64,000 bases of DNA, from positions 29,204,066 to 29,268,065 of the forward strand of contig OY759215.1 of NCBI GenBank assembly GCA_963662175.1, read 5' to 3'. Below, one piece after another: positions 41,043 to 52,614 of this stretch. How positions within the stretch are numbered: the stretch's first letter is position 1; the number at the start of each line of letters is the position of its first letter. A model generated the notes under the pieces. The model searched no databases, had not been told where the DNA came from, and was given only the letters and a program-made list of their open reading frames with translations. The translations under genes and the position numbers were made by a program. Origin of the DNA: Aradus depressus. Its lineage: Eukaryota; Arthropoda; Insecta; Hemiptera; Aradidae.

Positions 41043-41380
41043 AGTTTTATGACTCATGCCCGGGCTTTAACTACGAGGTCATATCGCCTACTACCAGAGC
41101 GCTCTTTCGTCACTCTGGTGGACATGAGCCTGACTCTACTGTGGGAGTCCTGAACTTTGCTTACCCTAAATTTTTATTCACCTAGGGCAGGGGTATTTAA
41201 CGAGTACCTGACATTGTACAGGCTCGGGACCATCGCTTAACGTCCCATCCGAAGGACTGCGTGCTTAAGTTTATTTTACCTCCCAGATAAAATAAACTAA
41301 GGGCCTCGGTCGGGTTACGAACCCACGATCTTGAGCTCAGAAGGCAAGCACGCATACCACTGAGCTACCGGCGCCCTCTA
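41043..41380 (-). repeat. tRNA-derived SINE, full length
   Basis: On the minus strand: gcgccggtagctcagtggta (A box), B box altered by one base (gggttcgtaacccg), then hairpin and tail to catgagtcat. A clean copy inserted inside an R element (R resumes at 41388). Confidence 0.85.
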
Positions 41381-41387
41381 ACACCCT

Positions 41388-41745
41388 ATGTAAGTGAAAT
41401 GTTGAATATTAGCGCAAACGGTTTTGGAGGGGAAAAGAAAAATTAAATGATTAATTCGTTCTGAGGAAGTATATTGCTGGCGATTCACCGACCCTTGTTT
41501 ATATTTAAATTCAAACCCCCATAAAGATTGGCATCTATTAATATTCCGCGAAATCGATAGAAGGGAAGGAGGGATGCATGTATCGATATAAAATTTAGTA
41601 TGAAGATTCAGTAGGCATTATGTAAGATGAATATTGAGTTTTAGCCCAAATGGTCGATTGGCTTGGAGGGAGAGCAGAAACATAATTGATTAATTGCGCT
41701 GGGGAAGTACATAGGTGATTCATCTACGACTTTACTTTGTGCTAC
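41388..41745 (+). repeat. R-family repeat copy
   Basis: Continues the interrupted R copy to gctggcgattcaccgac (41475), then a second R segment ending ataggtgattcatctacgac (41715). Confidence 0.6.
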
Positions 41746-42825
41746 ACACCAATATGTCCTACTTTAAACACCCATAAGCATGTGTGCGTTGTAATTGTTA
41801 ATGACGTATTCATTATTTTTTGTAATCCAGCAAAAATTGTCAGTTTGGTCTTCATAATGTTTAAGTTTTGTTATCTAGCCCGCACCTAGCAAGGTTTCCC
41901 CCTAACTGTTATCATTGGTCATGAAAAGAAAAACTTGATAAATTCGTTTATCCAACAATGTTTTTGGACATCTAAAATTTTATTAGAGAATGTTGCAGGA
42001 AAATACACTTTCTGAAAGAAAAATGAGTGTCTAATAGTATTAAAATATACGTCAGGAACGGATGTTGAAAATGGAGAAATAAATAAAAATGGAAGAAGAA
42101 TTAAGCAAAGTGAATCCTCACTGAGAAAATCTTTATATTTTTCTTTGTGTAAATTCAACCCTTTTACCAGCAAATGCACCATTCTCTCGCTGATTCAATA
42201 AAAAAAACCCTCTTACAGTATTGGCAGGGACAGATTTGGGTAATATGGCGACTTGTGATAATAGAACATTCTTATACCAACCACTTTTGTACAGATCACG
42301 CTGACTGTATAATGAAACAAAGAATACCACTGAGAACACACTACTATACGTAGAAAAATATATTCTTAACGCAATATTAATATTCCTATGGGAAGAAGAA
42401 AATTTTTTTGCCGCGAATAAAGTTTCTTTCCATCACAAAAAGACTTATTTTTGCCGCGACAAGAAAGATCTTCTTATGTGCAAGAGGAATTTATGTTGCA
42501 TATAAATGTAGAGAGAAAATTTGTATTTATGTACTTTCATGAGATGAGATATTGTGCCAAAAAAATGATAGTCAATAACAAAACATTTTTTTGCATGTGT
42601 GTCAATGTGTCAATGCAGAAAAACTTCAACAATATGTGATGTATAAACTGGGAGAGGATAAAAGATTGTTCAGTTCAGTAAAAAAGTGTAATGTATAAAA
42701 ATATATAAAACATGTCTCTTGGTATTTTTGTATACTAAGAATGAATCGTATTAATAAAGTTATTTTAATAATCGACTGAATATATTTATTCAATGTGGTG
42801 ACTGAATATATTTATTCTCAAGGGT
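41746..42825. other. AT-rich, possibly unique sequence
   Basis: No gene. The stretch 42240-42290 (cattcttataccaaccac) matches the repeat at 19945 and 59535. Otherwise nothing seen. Confidence 0.35.
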
Positions 42826-43012
42826 GTACGATATCAGGTAGTACTCATTAAATCCCTATGCTAGGTGAATAAAAATTTGGGGTAGGCAAAATTTAGGACT
42901 GCCATGGTAGAGTTGGGCTCATGTCCACCAGAGTGACAAAAGAGCGCTCTAGTATTAGGCGATTATGACCTTGTAGTTTAAGCCCGGGCATGAGTCACAA
43001 TAATAAACAAAC
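42826..43012 (+). repeat. tRNA-derived SINE, 3' half
   Basis: gtgtacgatatcaggta through gcccgggcatgagtcac; tRNA head missing. Confidence 0.7.
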
Positions 43013-43575
43013 TAATATCACCAGGTGCAAGCACTCCCTTATTTGCCCTCGGCTCTGTTTATAGATTATGTACGTGTACTCGTACAAATAACTTAAAGAA
43101 TTTTATAGCAAGTATTTATGGATAAATATTAATAGAGGTCTTTGAGTTTTTAAAAGAACTCACATCGTAAATCAAAATGTGTACAGTACAGAACCTCGTA
43201 ACTTTGAACAATATAAACCTACAAAGCTGCTAGTACCAGAATGCATTCTTAAGGAGATATAAACCATGGCGGAACACATCCTCAGAAGACTGCATTGATC
43301 ATAAGATGCAATAATAACCAGGTAGGCTTCCCATATGTCCAGATCCACAGTTGAATGGGCCGAGTTCAATGAAAACCGCAGGCAACCTGCTATTATATAC
43401 CGAGAATTGAAAAAGGCTCCGAGAATATAAATTTGAAAAGGACATTTCTTTGTGTTAATGTTGAAATACTCTTTGTCTGTTAGATCGGACATCACGCGAA
43501 AACTGCTACAAATACAAAATACATTTAAAACTTTCCAGAAGTGTTTACTTTCTACCAACAGGGACAAAAAAAGCC
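43013..43575. other. No gene recognised
   Basis: A 131-codon minus frame (43172-43567) is open but has no motif I recognise. Possibly chance or a decayed exon. Confidence 0.3.
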
Positions 43576-43820
43576 GTCAGTGATAGAGCTCAAGATCGCG
43601 GGTTCAAAACCCGGCCGAGGCCTTTAGTTTATTTGATCTGGGAGGTTAAATGATGGTACCGAGTCTGTGGGATATCAGGTCCTCGTTAAAGACTAGGTGA
43701 ATAAAAATTTAGGGCTCCCATGGTAGAGTCGGGCTATGTCCCCCAAAGTAACAAAAAAGCGCTCTGGTAGGAGGCGATATGACCTCATAGTTAAAGCCCG
43801 GGCATGAGTCAAAATAACTA
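43576..43820 (+). repeat. tRNA-derived SINE, head partly lost
   Basis: gagctcaagatcgcgggttc (B box), ggccgaggcctttagttta, then the tail to gggcatgagtcaaaataact. Confidence 0.7.
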
Positions 43821-43821
43821 A

Positions 43822-44400
43822 CCTTCGGTCAAAAAGTCGATGCGGAGTTTTCAATGGAATGTTTGTCGATCCTCCAACTCCAAAAATTAAAAAAAAAAAA
43901 TGCTGTCTGTGAACATAACTCCCGACAGGAATACATCGACACGATTTTTTATACGTGTATCCAGAGCCCACTAAAGCTAATTGATTTCCAGCCAAATCGT
44001 TCAATGGGCAGGGGGGATTAGGGGGGAGGCTTAACACAAAAACTTTAATCATTGCCGTTGTAATCAATATCCCAAAACGATATGTCATAAGTAAATTCAA
44101 AACCCTATAAAGGTAACACTTTTTAAGATATAGCGGTTTCAGCCAAAGGGGTGGGGGATTAGAGGGCGCTCGGCTCTAGAAACCCAATAATTGCCGATGT
44201 AATGAATGTATCGATTTATATTTAAATTAAAAAATCATAAGGATGGCATCTATTAATTTTTCGCGAAATCGGTAATGAATGTATCGACCCAAAGTTCTGT
44301 ATAAGGATTCAGAAGCCACTATCTGTCAAATATCGAGTTTTAGCTCAAAGGTCGATTGACTTTGGAGGAAGAGTGAAAAATTTGTGAGATGAAATTTCTC
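43822..44400 (+). repeat. R-family repeat copy
   Basis: cttcggtcaaaaagtcgatg, ttttcaatggaatgtttgtcg, cgatactcc-type modules and cccaataattgccgatgta. A near-duplicate of its second half occurs at 61160-61560, including gtgggggattagagggcgctc. Confidence 0.65.
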
Positions 44401-44624
44401 ATAGAAATAAAAGACGTTTTTTTTCCACTGTTTTATTTTCGACCAGAACTCGACATTTTATTTTTCCATCTATATGAATTATAGGAGAAGTTATGTAATC
44501 GTGTGTCTGTCCTATTGATTTTCAGCAATATCGACCGAAAGGAAGAGGAGACTTAAAGAAAAAACTCTAATAACTGCCAATGTAATGAATGACATAAACT
44601 TTTATGAAGGAGCAGAGATCAACA

Positions 44625-44800
44625 AAACAAACTTGTAGAATTTCTGCCAAGCTTTCGGCACTGAGTGTGCCTTCTTCAAGGCCTGTATTGACGTATATAC
44701 GTTATTAATAGTAGACCTATACTAGATTTGAGTAAAAGATATGACATTAAAACTAAAACAAACTGTTTTTTTTTATCGACCTCAAGCTTGATTTCTCTTT
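44625..44800 (-). repeat. Family E repeat
   Basis: Matches about 60240-60380 on the opposite strand: aaacttgtagaattt.tgcc, ggcctgtattgac, ctagatttgagtaaaagatatga. Confidence 0.65.
44650..44683 (-). ncRNA. Hammerhead-like motif, family E
   Basis: Minus strand: core TTGAAGA (44679-44673; C3 altered), stem II GGCAC/GTGCC, GAAA (44656-44653), AGCT, T17. Stem I pairs GGC with GCC. Confidence 0.45.
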
Positions 44801-45030
44801 GTTACATCGTTGGTCAATCCTTCCGTAATTGATAAACTTTTATATTTAAATTTAAAACCCCATAAGGACGACACCTATCAATTTTAAACCTCTCAACTCA
44901 AAGCCCCAATAACTGCTGATTTAATGAACGTAGCGACACAAAATTCAAATCCCCATAAGGAAAAAACCTATACTTTTTAGCCCCAAGTTGGTAAATTTCT
45001 GCCGGGGAAGTATATCAACGGTGATTCATC

Positions 45031-45355
45031 GACTGGAAACAAATGAAAATATATTTAATATAAAAAGACATATTTTATAGAGAGAGGTGGGGTGGGTTGG
45101 ATAAAAGATGTCGTCTGGGTGTGGCTGAAGACGAGTCAAGTTGAATATTTAAGAGGAGGAGGCGTCTTGAGACAGGAGAGGCGCGGACTTAAATTTACCT
45201 CAAACGACACGAATTCCAGCCTTCAGCCTCATGGTTTAATATACGACAATGTTTCTCGGTGAAGGTTGTCCGCCGTAAGGAGATCAGACGCCACGGTTTA
45301 CGGGCCCTCGCTTTGTCCCCTCGGAATTCATCCTCTCACAATTCTAAAAGAATAT
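45031..45355. other. No gene recognised
   Basis: Moderately GC-rich, no repeat recognised. Confidence 0.3.
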
Positions 45356-45357
45356 TT

Positions 45358-45862
45358 TTACTTCTCCAGTTGTACGAAGTATAGGAGAAGTTATGTAATC
45401 GGACAAAAATTGTGTGAAGTTTTCAACGGAATTTCATGTTTTCCGGCCATACTAGATATGAAAAGAGAAAAGCCTGTGAGCCCGATAACTACCGATAAAA
45501 TTCATGTATCGACACGAAATTTTACATGTGTGACGAAAACCCCATACGGACCTATCGATTTTTAACCAAATCGACCAAAGTCGCTTAACTCAAAAACTAC
45601 TGATGTTTTGAATGTGTCAATCAGTCAAATTTTCAGCAAAATTGGCAGAAGATAATAAGGGGATCAGAGGGGGCTCAAATCAAAAACCCTGATAACTGCT
45701 GGTGTAATAAATGTATCGACACAAAATTTAGTATGAGGATTTAGGACCCCATATATAAGTAAATCTACTATTGAATATTAACGCAAATGGTCGACTGGTT
45801 TTAGTGGGGAGCGAAAAGTTAATTAATTAATTATGGATTCACCGACACCTTTTTTTTTTTTT
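45358..45862 (+). repeat. R-family repeat, near full length
   Basis: One of the best R copies: start acttctccagttgtacgaagtataggagaagttatg, a full run of modules, end attatggattcaccgacacctttttt. Confidence 0.7.
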
Positions 45863-46510
45863 TACTTTCTAATACCTTTAGTATAAAGAAGCATTGTAGT
45901 CGTGCAAAAATCGGAATCAGGTTTTGAACGAAATTTCACGTCTCAAGGTCGCTCCACTGATACTATTGACCATTTTCGCGATCATCGAGAAAATGGTCCA
46001 AAAATATTCAGGGGACCTTGAAACGTGAAAATCCATTGAAAACTCGATCTCGGATTCTTATAATTATGTAGAAATTTTTCAGATATGGAAGGAGAATGAA
46101 CATTTATAAGTGTTTTCCATCCTAACTTCTATTTCAGGGAGCGCCATCAAAACTTTTCGCTGGCCTACCCACATTTTCAGCTTACTGATTTCCAAAAACC
46201 CATACAAATTACAGACTCTCTCGACATCAGATTTGAAGTTAATGATCAAATTAAAAATTCAAATCAACCATTATGTACAATTATTCTCTCATCGATCTTT
46301 CTATTCATTTCTTTCTCAGATAATCTTCAACTTTTTTTTTCCTAATTTCATATTCATGAGTCAATTGCCCAATGTCTCATTCATTTATGTTTAATCTTTA
46401 ATATCGATGCTCTAAGAACAGTTATTGTTCTTGAAAGTCAGTAATAATTCTAGTTTTAAATACCTTTTTTTACCTGGAAGGATTGTCACATATTATGAAA
46501 TTAAAACTGT
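45863..46510. other. No gene recognised
   Basis: A local inverted repeat at 45940-46050 (cgtctcaaggtcg / ccttgaaacg and attttcgcgatcatcgagaaaatgg). AT-rich elsewhere. Confidence 0.35.
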
Positions 46511-46519
46511 CAATTGACG

Positions 46520-46790
46520 ATTTTTCATTTCTACAGTTATACGAAGTATAGGGAAGGTTATGTAATATCGTTACGAAATTTTATATGTGAATTCAAAGCC
46601 CTATAAGGATGACATCTATAAATTTTCAGGGGAATTAGTTGTAGAGGAGGAGGCTCAACTCAAAAATTCTAATAACTGCCCATGTAATGAATGTATCGAC
46701 ACAAAATTTTAAATATAAATTCAAACCCCCTTAAGGATGGCACTTATCAATTTTCCTCGAATGCGGTCGAAGAGAAAATGGGGGACATTT
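46520..46790 (+). repeat. R-family repeat copy
   Basis: acagttatacgaagtataggg start, ccctataaggatgacatct, tctaataactgcccatg. Confidence 0.6.
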
Positions 46791-47525
46791 AATGTGTAAT
46801 CATCTTCCCCCCTTGTAAAAAAATGTCGTGCTGTAGTGATCTCACGAAACTGAGAAGAAAATGGGAACGGACATCATGCGAGCTAAGTTACGGAGGGAAA
46901 AGATTTCTCCGTAGAGTGATCGTTGCTGGCTCTAGCTCAGACGGCGTCTTTACATCATTGTCGTGTTACATTACTGTTACCAACAATAGGGTTGTATTTA
47001 AACTAATGTGAAAATTCATTTCGAATTATTGTCTCACATGTTTAAATTATACGTGAGCTCTAATATAATTTAATATTTTCAAAATTATTCCGTATTTGTT
47101 AATAGTGGTTATATTGTAATTACACGACTATCGGAATTATTACCAGAAAATTAATTGTAACAAATGAATTATAAATCTTGAAAATTTGTTTGTACGTTTG
47201 TTCAATTTACGCGAAAACGGTAAGTTCTATCGAAAAAATCTTCCCAAAACAGTTTCTTATTATTAAATTTCCAGTTTAGATTTGAGATAGAACTGATAGA
47301 AACTGATATGAAACTTGAGTCCATATATTATGGTAGCCATAGAGAAGGCGCTATTCGGAACGGCATATTTATATTTAAAATTTATTTGTTATTAATCCCC
47401 CCCCATCGCCCCTATTTCCCCCTCCCCTCCTTTATTACTTCAAGTATAATTTTTTTTAAATTAATTAATTATGCTTAATAATTGTTCATTTTGTTTCAGG
47501 TGAGTGGTCGGATTCTTATTAGAAT
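46791..47525. other. No gene recognised
   Basis: 47190-47300 resembles 37540-37660. Pyrimidine-rich ccccccatcgcccctatttc near 47400. Confidence 0.3.
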
Positions 47526-47621
47526 AATATGAAGATGGCTGATGTAGTGAGAAGTGATTATTTCGCAGGATGTCAAAAATAAGGTAGTCTGACCTCTCAC
47601 AGATTTTTTATTTAAGTAAGC

Positions 47622-47655
47622 TAGCCGGCTTTCGAGGTTTCCCTCATCATCAGGC
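47622..47655 (-). ncRNA. Hammerhead-like ribozyme, family B, minus copy
   Basis: Minus strand core CTGATGA (47653-47647), GAGG-GAAA-CCTC stem II, GAAA (47633-47630), AGCCGGCT, A17. Confidence 0.55.
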
Positions 47656-47876
47656 AGTCTGATAAAAATTTGAATAAACTAAATAATAGAAATAAATAAA
47701 TAAAAATCTACAACAAACATTAACAATTTAAAATATCATGGATATAGTTGTGACTCAGATGGTGGACAGGAATAACTCGTCTGTCCCCATCCATGATATT
47801 TTAAATTGTTAATGTTTGTTGTAGATTTTTATTTATTTTTTTTTATTATTTAGTTTATTCAAATTTTTATCAGACT

Positions 47877-47913
47877 GCCTGATGATGAGGGAAACCTCGA
47901 AAGCCGGCTAGCT
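47877..47913 (+). ncRNA. Hammerhead-like ribozyme, family B, plus copy
   Basis: Core CTGATGA 47879-47885, same stem II, GAAA 47899-47902, AGCCGGCT 47902-47909, A17 47910. Confidence 0.55.
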
Positions 47914-48114
47914 TACTTAAATAAAAAATCTGTGAGAGGTCAGACTACCTTATTTTTGACATCCTGCGAAAGAGATTCTTATGAGAAATAAACTTTCGCT
48001 GTAAGTAATGCCTAAATTTATTGTTTTAATATTATAACCATTAATTTAACCAAATTTTGCCAAAGGACCTCTACAAAAATATATTCTCGATCTACCATTT
48101 CATTGAAACTTCAT

Positions 48115-48358
48115 TCATCATTCTGGTGGACATGAGCCCGACTCTACACTGGGAGTCCTTAATTTTGCCTATCAAGGTTTATTCACCTAGGGTAGGGGTC
48201 TTTAATGAGTACCTGACATCGCACAGACTCTACAGCATCGCTTAACGTCCCAACCGAAGGACGGCATGCACAAGGTTTTTTCAATTTCCAGATAAAAAAC
48301 CTAAGGGATTCGGTCGGGTTTTGTTAGCCCGCTACGTTTCAGCTACCGGCGCCCTCTC
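48115..48358 (-). repeat. tRNA-derived SINE, degraded
   Basis: tggtggacatgagcccgactc through gagctaccggcgccct-like gctaccggcgccctct; B box lost. Confidence 0.7.
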
Positions 48359-48449
48359 TCCATAATATGTTCTTGTTTCTCATATTATTATGTCGATGAT
48401 GTGCTCGTTTTGACATAAAATGACCCAAAAAATTTATTAATTATTTTTA

Positions 48450-48840
48450 CTTCCCCTATACGAAGTATTTCATGTTATCCGACCTTTCGATTCCAAATAT
48501 GAGAAAAAAAAATGCTGTCTGTGTGAGTGCCTGTGAACACGATAACTCCCGATAGAATCAATGTATCAACACGAAATAGTGTATCCAGAACCCTCTAACG
48601 AGGGCACAGTGATATTCAGCTAAATCGATCAAAGGGAAGGGGTGAATGTATCGACACAAAATTTTATATGTGAATTCAAAACCATATTAATTTTAAGTGG
48701 AATCGGCAGAAAGGAACTGGGAGATCAGAGGGCCTCAACTAGAACCCCAATAACTGCCAATTTAATGAATATTATCGCATACGGTCGACTGGTTTTGGAG
48801 GGGGGGGGGGGGGGGGGGGGGAGAGAAAAGTTAATAATAA
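48450..48840 (+). repeat. R-family repeat with G22 tract
   Basis: Start acttcccctatacgaagtat, then gaacacgataactcccgatag, cgactggttttggag followed by G22 at 48800-48821 where R normally has a short G run. Confidence 0.65.
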
Positions 48841-49139
48841 TTGTATTACCAAAGAAATTCTACAGAATGTATAGGTTCCTTTATATTTTTATTAATGTCC
48901 CTATCACTACAGTGTCTTACTTGCTGTGACACAGTTTAACAGCTTGAGTCCCAGAAGGTGGTAGCTTCTCTTAGTCCTGGTTGACCAGATTGTGTTGAGA
49001 TCTCAACTGGTACTGCCTTACCGACTCTACCAGACTGTACTCCCCACTTTCTGGTTGACATAGGTTTGTTCAGAATATATAAAAAGGACAATGTCAATAT
49101 GTGCTGATGCTCCAGCCATTATTCTTATAAATTTCTTTT

Positions 49140-49260
49140 GTAGCGTAAGGCTGAAATAGTCCATAATAAACTTGTTTCAAGACATTTCGGTCCACAACTG
49201 GGACTAACTTCCTCACCAGGTTGATCACTCTGTTTAACTTCCTGGCCACCTTTTCTTTGG
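49140..49260 (-). ncRNA. Possible degenerate hammerhead-like motif, family K
   Basis: Minus strand: GTGAGGA (C3 altered) near 49217-49210, stem II GTCC/GGAC, GAAA (49188-49185), TGTC. Single copy, weak stem I. Low confidence. Confidence 0.25.
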
Positions 49261-49319
49261 GGAAGTACATTATCGATGATTCAGCTATTTTTTTTTTCGT
49301 TTACGCCATTCTGTCCGGT

Positions 49320-49945
49320 GTAGGCGTTTGGCCTTACATCAGTCTTCGGATTCTATCATGTCGAGTACCAAGAAATTCCTCAAAATGTTAATGGGAGGTA
49401 GAAGACCACTGACCAGGACGATCTTATCGTCTTTTTTATGTATCAATTTGGGTTATTGAGAACCCCATTGCCGCCGTTTCCCGACGATACCCCTAGATTT
49501 ATGTCTTACTTCTTCATAGCTCCTTACAGATATCCCACCAAACGACAATTTGTTCCCTCCAAGATCCTATCTGAATCCGTTGTCCTTCGACCACTTCATG
49601 ATAAATACATTAAATCGTGAAGCCACCCAATAAAACAATCTTTTTACTGTTCCTATCCAAACTCATTCTGAAGTTAATAAATTAACTGTATCTGCTTTTA
49701 AATATTCAATATTGATCATTTGTTCAAAATTCCATGATTTTTTATCAGAATTATCCTGTCTTTCTTATAAGTGATTATAAATTTAAATATTCCAGTTAAA
49801 AAATGTAAACTAACGTTGTATTATCTCGAAAATCTTCGCTAAACAAAATGTATTTTTCTTACAGGAATCGATCAATTATCTTTTTGCTCTCGCTCCAACC
49901 AATCGATCTTTTTTGACTAAAAATCAATAATAGACTTACACATTA
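49320..49945. other. No gene recognised
   Basis: A 60-codon plus frame (49438-49620) is open but unrecognised. AT-rich elsewhere. Confidence 0.3.
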
Positions 49946-49949
49946 CATC

Positions 49950-50128
49950 GGCAGTTATTAGAGTTTTTGTGTTAGCCCCTCCTCTCCTGATCTCTTCCTT
50001 CCTTCGGCTGATTTTCTGAAAATTTAATACCAGTCGTCTTTATAAGTTTTTAAATTTAAATATAAAATTTCTTGTCGATACATTCATTACATTGGATTTA
50101 TTACAGTATTTGTGTTAAGTCCCTCCCT
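49950..50128 (-). repeat. R-family repeat fragment
   Basis: gcagttattagagtttttgtgtta and ttcttgtcgatacattcattac in reverse R order. Confidence 0.6.
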
Positions 50129-50130
50129 CG

Positions 50131-50320
50131 ATGGTCCCGAGCCTGTACGATATCAAGTACTCGTTAAAGACCCTGCCCTAGGTGAATAAAAATTTATGGT
50201 AGGCAAAATTTAGGACTCCACAGTAGAGTCGGGCTCGTGTCCACCAGAGTGACGAAAGAGCGCTCTGGTTGTAGGCGATATGACCTCGTAGTTAAAGCCC
50301 GGGCAAGAGGTCATAAAACC
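50131..50320 (+). repeat. tRNA-derived SINE, 3' half
   Basis: gatggtcccgagcctgtacgatatc through aaagcccgggcaagagg. Confidence 0.7.
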
Positions 50321-50664
50321 TTACGGTTTCTTATGGTAAAAAAATATTTATATATTTCTAATTAATGTTCAAATAGTAACGCATAGCAGTGAAGTTTAAC
50401 TGTTGGATGAGACAATTTGTTACTGTTTTTGTTGAAGGCAGCCGTCCTGTTGGTTTCCCAGTGGCCGTGGCCACTCAGTCCCAGCCATTGTTCCGGGTCA
50501 CGGACGTTACTCTCCTCATCGAATATCGGCTAACGGTCAGCCTAGCTCCACTTCTACCCAGTCCAATCCCAACCCCAACCGACTCTAATAGGCTTTTTTG
50601 CTCATGATCCCAACTCAAAGGTAAATTCACCATCATGCTAGCAAAAAGGAGGCATATTTTCACT

Positions 50665-50763
50665 TTCTCCATCTATACTATGTATAGGGGAAGTTATGTA
50701 AACGGGTTGGAAAACAGTTGAAAACTTCGCATCAAATTTTTGACCATTCATATTCCAAATATG

Positions 50764-50797
<34 letters not shown>

Positions 50798-50806
50798 TGT
50801 ATTTAT
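50665..50806 (+). repeat. R-family start, A-rich tract
   Basis: ctccatctatactatgtataggggaag start, then a run of 27 or so A at about 50764-50792. Confidence 0.6.
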
Positions 50807-51487
50807 AATTCTGTGGTCGCGAGGAAAAACTAGGTAACTCCGTTTTTTTGAATTTCGAGAAAAACACGTTTTAAGTATTTGTTATTGTTTTGATGAAATG
50901 ACTGTTCAGAAAATGTTTTTTTTTTTGCATTGAGGCATATGGTTAGAATGAATCGCAATGTTATCAATCAAAATCTTTAAATACAAAACAATAGCGAATA
51001 AATAACAAAAAATAAGGTGAGTTACCTGGTTTTTCCTCGGTAATGGAGTTACCTAGTTTGAATTTGCGAAGATCTGCTAGGTTACGGCAAAAAAACTCAT
51101 CGTTGTTATACTGACAGTTCTCTTCCAATTTGTATCAACGATATATATTCTTTCATGTATAATCACAAGTAACTTGAAATTTTTCTTTTAATTTGTACAA
51201 CCATCGATAAATTATAATATAATGTTAATAAATTCACAATTATATTGATTATCTACAAGTTTATGGAGTTACCTTATTTTTCTCCAAATAAAATGGAGTT
51301 TTTACCTAAAAAATTACATTTGTTGGATTCTAAATTTAGTTATAACGCGAATAAAAGCCGCATTTTTATGGTTTTGATGTAATATTATATCACATAAGTG
51401 TACATGAAAAATTTTACTCAAATTTCCCATTTTTTCAATTTTTTTACAAAATGGAGTTACCCGCTTTTTCCTCGCGACCACAGAATT
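50807..51487. mobile_element. TIR element (MITE), family unknown
   Basis: Ends aattctgtggtcgcgaggaa and ttcctcgcgaccacagaatt are inverted copies. ggagttacc is repeated near both ends and inside. No protein coding. Inserted next to the R A-tract. Confidence 0.75.
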
Positions 51488-51599
51488 TAATAATAATAAT
51501 ATTTAACATTTTTGCAGAGATATTGTGAAATACTTGATAAAAATAAAGAAAACGTATGTTCTTTAAAAAATATTGGCTATTTCACAGATAATATATAAT

Positions 51600-51638
51600 A
51601 TGGGAGTACTTTCGGTATTGCTACCATCTTCAGCCACA
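51600..51638 (-). ncRNA. Hammerhead-like ribozyme, family A, minus copy
   Basis: Minus strand core CTGAAGA (51633-51627), GGTA-GCAA-TACC, GAAA (51613-51610), AGTACT (51610-51605), C17 (51604). Stem I CCCA-type pairs with TGTGG. Confidence 0.6.
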
Positions 51639-52072
51639 ACTTAACAAATACTAAATTCAAGTTCAACTAGGTAGTTTACAATCCAAACGGTAGGTAGGTA
51701 TCCTTTTTCAGCCCCTACGGGGGTTTCCTATCCCTTCTGTAGAGTTAATATTTGAAATATGTAAAAAAATAAAAAATGACATTTCGTCCCAAATTGGGAT
51801 CTTAAAAATAAAAAAATGTAAATAGTATGTGTTGATTAAATGCATATATGAATTAACAATTGTTATCTTTAATTCATTTCATATACGCATTTAATCAACA
51901 CATAATATTTAAAATTTGTTATTTTTATTTTTTTATACAATAATAATTTTTTATAATATATTTTATTATACAGAAGGGATAGTAAACCCCCGCAGGGGCT
52001 GAAAAAGGATACCTACCTACCGTTTGGATTGTAAACTACCTAGTTGAACTTCAATTTAGTATTTGTTAAGTC

Positions 52073-52110
52073 GTGGCTGAAGATGGTAGCAATACCGAAA
52101 GTACTCCCAT
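52073..52110 (+). ncRNA. Hammerhead-like ribozyme, family A, plus copy
   Basis: Core CTGAAGA 52077-52083, GGTA-GCAA-TACC, GAAA 52097-52100, AGTACT 52100-52105, C17 52106. Stem I pairs 52107-52110 with 52073-52076 (3 pairs plus one wobble). Confidence 0.6.
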
Positions 52111-52190
52111 ATATTTGTGAAGTAGACAATATATTTAACTTAATTCTTCTTTATTTTTTAATAACTGTTTCACAATATCTCTGCACAAAA

Positions 52191-52600
52191 TATCTCCATG
52201 TTTTTGTTAATACTGAAACTGGCACAACGAGAGTAATGACTATGGAGTTTATATGTTTTAAACTTAGCAGCTCAGACTTACTAAAGTACCTATCCACTTT
52301 AAAACAACTATATTATGAGAAACAATAAACCCTTTATACCTACCGTTATGAGGAAAAGGGCTTTGGAGATACCACGTTTAGCTGATTTCTATAAGAAGAG
52401 CTTATGCACTCACCCGTTAGTGGATACCCTAGAATCTACCAGTTGTGTTAATTTGTAAATTCTGACTTTTGCACATCCCGTTTTTTTTGTATTTAGCTTA
52501 TATGGCTTATTTAAGAGAAAATTTAAACAAGCAGGTTCTTGGATATGCGTGCTTCGCCTCTTTGCACCTTAAATTAGAGGAAATTACTGCGCCGTGTATT
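52191..52600. other. No gene recognised
   Basis: AT-rich, no clear repeat. Confidence 0.3.
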
Positions 52601-52614
52601 AGGACTCTACAAAG

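Larger units (their letters stand above)
44455..45030 (+). repeat. R-family repeat interrupted by family E
   Basis: Start ccatctatatgaattataggag at 44468; family E lies at about 44625-44800; R resumes with aacccc.taaggacgacacct at 44858 and ends caacggtgattcatcgac at 45005. Confidence 0.55.
47553..47970. repeat. Palindromic element with divergent hammerhead-like motifs (family B, long)
   Basis: Arms of about 170-190 bp run from gattatttcgcaggatgtcaaa to taacaatttaaaatatcatgg, inverted on the right from ccatgatattttaaattgtta to gacatcctgcgaaa. The centre (47742-47790) has its own hairpin (ggtggacagg...ctgtcccc). It shares the ribozyme part with 28806-29036 but has a longer inner arm. Confidence 0.85.
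51490..52190. repeat. Palindromic element with divergent hammerhead-like motifs (family A, long)
   Basis: Outer words gcagagatattgtgaaata and tttcacaatatctctgc are inverted. Arms of about 170 bp include actttcggtattgctacc, aaacggtaggtaggtatcc and ggggtttcctatccc on the left and their complements on the right. The centre carries a further inverted pair (tgtgttgattaaatgca / gcatttaatcaacaca). Confidence 0.85.

Noticed and set aside
43172..43567. 131-codon minus frame as a host gene
   Set aside because: Longest unexplained frame outside the transposons, but no motif, no splice or start context, and AT-rich repeats around it; chance is possible.
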